Source of the DNA: JASJAR01 sp039198225
GTDB taxonomy: Bacteria; Pseudomonadota; Alphaproteobacteria; Rhodobacterales; Rhodobacteraceae
Assembly (NCBI GenBank): GCA_039198225.1
Contig: JBCCTQ010000021.1
Span: 1-64,000 of the forward strand
Direction of reading: 5' to 3'
DNA: 64,000 bases
Below, in pieces: positions 60,850 through 64,000 of this stretch; position 1 is the stretch's first letter, and each line of letters begins with the position of its first letter. Position numbers and translations under genes: made by a program. The notes beneath the pieces were generated by a model, which was given only the letters and a program-made list of their open reading frames with translations, searched no databases and was not told the DNA's origin.

Positions 60850-63582
60850 CTATTCCGCGTCGCCTTCGCCGTCCTCACCCTGGTCGGCAATCCAGGCCAC
60901 CGAGACCACCTCCTCGCCGTCGCCGGTGTCGAAGACCTTCACCCCGCCCGCCGACCGAGACCTAAACGAGATCCCGTCCACGGGCACGCGGATGGACTGA
61001 CCGGTTGAGGTCGCCAGCATGATCTGGTCGTCCATTTCCACCGGGAAGCTTGCCACGAGGCTTCCGCCCCGCATGGCCGCATCCATTGCCCTGACCCCCT
61101 GGCCGCCCCGGCCGCGCACAGGATAATCATGGGACGATGAGAGCTTCCCCGAGCCTTGGGACGTGATCGTAAGGATCAGATCTTCAGCGGCCGACATTTC
61201 CGCGTAGCGCTCCGGAGAAAGCTGACCCCCTTCGACCGCTTCTTCGTCCTCGTCCTCCACCTCATCGGTGTTCCCGGCCATCAAACGTCTCTGTTTAAGA
61301 TAGGCTGCCCGCTCGTCTGGGCGCGCTTCGAAATGGCGGATAACGCTCATCGAGACCACACCGTCCCCCTCGCCGAGTTTCACCCCGCGAACGCCGGTTG
61401 AATCGCGGCCTTTGAAGACGCGCACTTCGGTTGTCGGGAACCGGATGGAACGGCCCAAAGCGGTCACTAACATCACGTCATCGGATTCCGTCGCGATCCG
61501 CGCATTCACCAGGCTCACGCCGTCCGGGAGTTTCATCGCGATCTTGCCGTTCGATTTCACATTGGTGAAATCCGAAAGCTGGTTTCGCCGCACATCGCCT
61601 TCCGAGGTCGCGAAAACGATCTGGAGTTGGTCCCAATCGGCTTCGTCCCGGTCGACCGGCATGATCGCGGCAATACCTACGCCTGTAGGGATCGGCAGGA
61701 TATTGACGATCGCTTTGCCTTTCGCCGTCCGCCCCCCTTGGGGCAGGCGCCAGGTCTTCAATTTGTAGACCATGCCTTCGGTCGTGAAGAAGAGAAGCTG
61801 GGTGTGGGTGTTGGCCACAAAAAGTGTGGTGACGACGTCTTCTTCCTTTGTCGACATGCCAGAGAGGCCTTTGCCGCCCCGGCGCTGGGCGCGGAACTCA
61901 TCGAGGGGAGTGCGTTTTATGTAACCGGACTGGGTTACGGTCACGACCATGTCTTCCCGCTCAATCAGGTCTTCGTCTTCGAGGTCGCCGTCCCATTCGG
62001 TGATCTCCGACCGACGCGGCACGGCGAAGGCCTCTTTCACCTCGCGGAGCTCGTCCGAAATGATCGCCATGATCCGCTCTCGGCTGGCGAGAATAGCAAG
62101 ATAGTCTTTGATCTTGTCGGCGAGCTCTTCGAGTTCGTCGGTGACTTCCTTAACGCCGATTTGGGTCAGGCGCTGGAGCCGAAGATCAAGGATCGCCCGG
62201 GCCTGGATCTCGGAGAGGTTGTAGGTGCCGTCCTCGTTGATCGTATGGGACGGATCATCGATCAGGCGTATGTAGTCGGCGATCGATGAGGCAGGCCAGC
62301 GCCGCTCCATCAGTTTGGCGCGGGCTTCGGCGGCATCGGCCGAAGCGCGGATCGTGGCGACCACTTCGTCGACATTCGACACCGCCACCGCGAGCCCGCA
62401 GAGAATATGCGACCGCTCTCGCGCTTTCCTGAGTTCGAACGCGGTCCGCCGGGCCACGACCTCTTCCCGGAAATCTACGAAATAGGAAAGAAAGTCGCGC
62501 AAACTGAGTTGCTCAGGCCGCCCGCCATTCAAGGCAAGCATATTGGCGCCGAAGGAGGTTTGGAGCGGCGTAAACCGCCAAAGCTGGTTCAGCACAACTT
62601 CGGGTGTGGCGTCGCGTTTGAGTTCGATGACCACCCGAACGCCCACCCGGTCGCTCTCATCTTGGATCGAGGCGACCCCTTCGATGCGTTTGTCGGCCAC
62701 GAGATCGGCGATTTTCTCGATCATCGCAGCTTTGTTCACCTGGTAGGGGATCTCATCGACAATGATCGCGTAGCGGTCTTTTCGGATCTCTTCGATACGG
62801 GTTTTTGCGCGGATGATTATCGAGCCCCGGCCTTCGAGATAGGCCTTTCGCGCGCCGGAGCGCCCGAGGATCACGCCGCCGGTTGGAAAGTCCGGGGCAG
62901 GGACGTATTCCATGAGCCGTTCGGCCGAAAGGTCGGGGTCTTCGATGAGGGCGAGGGTCGCGTCGACCACTTCGCCCAAATTATGGGGCGGAATATTGGT
63001 GGCCATCCCGACGGCGATCCCACCGGCCCCATTGACCAGCATATTCGGGAAGCGCGCCGGTAGGACAGTTGGTTCCTGTTCTTTGCCGTCATAATTGTCT
63101 TGGAAATCGACGGTTTCTTTTTCGATATCTCCGAGGAGGAAATTGGACGGTTTGGCGAGCCGCGCTTCGGTGTAGCGCATGGCGGCCGGGTTATCGCCGT
63201 CCATCGATCCGAAATTGCCTTGCCCGTCGATCAGCGGGAGCGACATGGAAAAATCCTGCGCCATGCGGACAAGCGCGTCGTAGATCGCCCCGTCGCCATG
63301 GGGGTGATAGGACCCCATCACATCGCCCACCGGTTTGGCGCATTTGCGGTAGGACTTTTCTGCCGTGTTCCCCTTCTCCCACATCGAATAGAGGATCCGC
63401 CGGTGGACCGGTTTCAGCCCGTCGCGGAGGTCGGGGATCGCCCGGGAGACGATGACCGACATCGCGTAATCGAGGTAACTCGCACGCATCTCGGCTTCGA
63501 TGGTGATTTGTGGACCATCGTAGCCCGGCCGTTCCGGGTTCATTTCATCTGTGTTTTCAGGCGGTTCGGGGGTGTCGCTCAC
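60850..63582 (-). CDS. gyrA: DNA gyrase subunit A
   Basis: 910-residue topoisomerase subunit that cuts and rejoins DNA. Catalytic Tyr137 in MRYTEARL, GyrA-box QRRGGKG, which separates gyrase from ParC, and six-bladed C-terminal domain with an acidic insertion (DEVEDEDEEAVEGG). The quinolone-resistance region reads YHPHGDGAIYDALV: Gly98 stands where E. coli has Ser83. Other alphaproteobacteria also lack Ser here, so this is probably lineage-normal. Convergent with the F420 operon. Confidence 0.97.
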   Translation of the reverse strand: MSDTPEPPENTDEMNPERPGYDGPQITIEAEMRASYLDYAMSVIVSRAIPDLRDGLKPVHRRILYSMWEKGNTAEKSYRKCAKPVGDVMGSYHPHGDGAIYDALVRMAQDFSMSLPLIDGQGNFGSMDGDNPAAMRYTEARLAKPSNFLLGDIEKETVDFQDNYDGKEQEPTVLPARFPNMLVNGAGGIAVGMATNIPPHNLGEVVDATLALIEDPDLSAERLMEYVPAPDFPTGGVILGRSGARKAYLEGRGSIIIRAKTRIEEIRKDRYAIIVDEIPYQVNKAAMIEKIADLVADKRIEGVASIQDESDRVGVRVVIELKRDATPEVVLNQLWRFTPLQTSFGANMLALNGGRPEQLSLRDFLSYFVDFREEVVARRTAFELRKARERSHILCGLAVAVSNVDEVVATIRASADAAEARAKLMERRWPASSIADYIRLIDDPSHTINEDGTYNLSEIQARAILDLRLQRLTQIGVKEVTDELEELADKIKDYLAILASRERIMAIISDELREVKEAFAVPRRSEITEWDGDLEDEDLIEREDMVVTVTQSGYIKRTPLDEFRAQRRGGKGLSGMSTKEEDVVTTLFVANTHTQLLFFTTEGMVYKLKTWRLPQGGRTAKGKAIVNILPIPTGVGIAAIMPVDRDEADWDQLQIVFATSEGDVRRNQLSDFTNVKSNGKIAMKLPDGVSLVNARIATESDDVMLVTALGRSIRFPTTEVRVFKGRDSTGVRGVKLGEGDGVVSMSVIRHFEARPDERAAYLKQRRLMAGNTDEVEDEDEEAVEGGQLSPERYAEMSAAEDLILTITSQGSGKLSSSHDYPVRGRGGQGVRAMDAAMRGGSLVASFPVEMDDQIMLATSTGQSIRVPVDGISFRSRSAGGVKVFDTGDGEEVVSVAWIADQGEDGEGDAE

Positions 63583-63774
63583 GCGCGGGGTGCCTCAGGG
63601 TCTGCTACCAGATCTTGTGGTCATCTTTTAGCCTATGGCGGATATCCTGTGCAAGGCCGCCTCACTTTTCATCACGTCTTGGCCCAAGAATCGCCCTAAG
63701 GCCTTGTTGTTATTGATTTGGTGAAACTTTCACGGCTGACTGAGGGGGCGGTGGTGGCTGAGATAGGAGCGACG

Positions 63775-64000
63775 ATGGCACCCTCTGAGACCGAGTTGAT
63801 GTTGCAAGGGTACGGGTTGACGACGGCGGAGATCTTCTACCGGATGCCGGATTACCAGAATGTACTCAATACTTTCGTTTGGCAGGATTACGATTTGGCA
63901 CCGGATCACCCGCGGCTCTTCAAATTTATCGAGTTCTGGCAGGACGAGATCGAAGGCCCGCTCCATTCGGTGCGCTTCACCCATCGAAAAATGATCGGTG
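63775..64000 (+). CDS. Usg family protein (partial)
   Basis: 75 residues of a gene that runs off the window edge. The sequence LMLQGYGLTTAEIFYRMPDY and WQDYDLAPDHPRLFKFIEFW matches Usg, a small conserved protein first noted beside tryptophan genes; function unknown. ATG 63775 follows AGGAG. Divergent from gyrA. Confidence 0.85.
   Translation, partial: MAPSETELMLQGYGLTTAEIFYRMPDYQNVLNTFVWQDYDLAPDHPRLFKFIEFWQDEIEGPLHSVRFTHRKMIG

Noticed and set aside
1..64000. CRISPR arrays
   Set aside because: No array of regularly spaced repeats with unique spacers was seen; the 21-bp repeats at 44061 are too short and too few.

Overview
This window reads as a high-GC alphaproteobacterial chromosome, most likely from the order Rhodobacterales. 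The evidence is a set of lineage-typical small families (DUF5333, DUF5337, DUF6324 and DUF6446 types), a gene-transfer-agent style endolysin/holin pair, a long C-terminally extended S2 protein, a double-length dCTP deaminase, and an alphaproteobacterial GTTC-N7-GTTC SOS box in front of mmcB. All assignments come from reading the sequence; no database search was run.

1-13 kb is core housekeeping: tsf-rpsB, fumC, a DUF4303 gene, lon with a sigma32-like promoter, three small genes that normally travel with complex I (nuo) operons, an ABC-F ATPase, rplM-rpsI, and an unrecognised glycine-zipper membrane protein. 13-29 kb carries an aminoglycoside-kinase-like gene diverging from mmcB, rpe, a PaaG-like enoyl-CoA hydratase/isomerase, a five-gene lysis operon (endolysin, holin, BhlA-like peptide, a 43-residue peptide, a membrane protein), glmM, a SleB-like hydrolase, ppdK, and a tightly overlapped glyQ-VOC-DUF6446-glyS cluster. 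28-43.6 kb has an inactive-looking trypsin-fold protein, a 993-residue copper radical oxidase with PA14 and repeat domains, trkH, an OlsB-like acyltransferase, msrB, bamE, yceD-rpmF-plsX-fabH-ihfA-merR (the classical fatty-acid/phospholipid cluster), tRNA-Pro, dcd, and a TetR gene with ppk2.

43.7-49.4 kb is an accessory region that begins at tRNA-Ser(GGA) and contains tRNA-Thr(CGT). It is less GC-rich and mostly decayed. It holds an IS6-family element with a nonsense codon, a truncated 3' gene remnant, 21-bp-spaced repeats, a frameshifted RecA/DnaB-type ATPase pseudogene, and one intact two-gene unit: a predicted proteasome/HslV-like Ntn hydrolase followed by a small acidic protein.

49.4-64 kb returns to ordinary density: an APH-fold kinase, an orphan livF, a pair of Roadblock/LC7-like genes (the first probably frameshifted in a C run), a YeiH-type transporter, and then a compact seven-gene coenzyme F420 operon (cofG-cofH-cofD-cofC-cofE-npdG-LLM oxidoreductase) with overlapping reading frames. 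It ends with gyrA and the start of a usg-family gene. The F420 operon makes the deazaflavin chromophore (CofG/H), attaches the lactyl/phosphoenolpyruvyl phosphate arm (CofC/CofD), adds glutamates (CofE), reduces the cofactor with NADPH (NpdG), and supplies a predicted user enzyme (LLM). It is the most complete and unexpected metabolic system in the window. The Ntn hydrolase pair is the best candidate for something undescribed.
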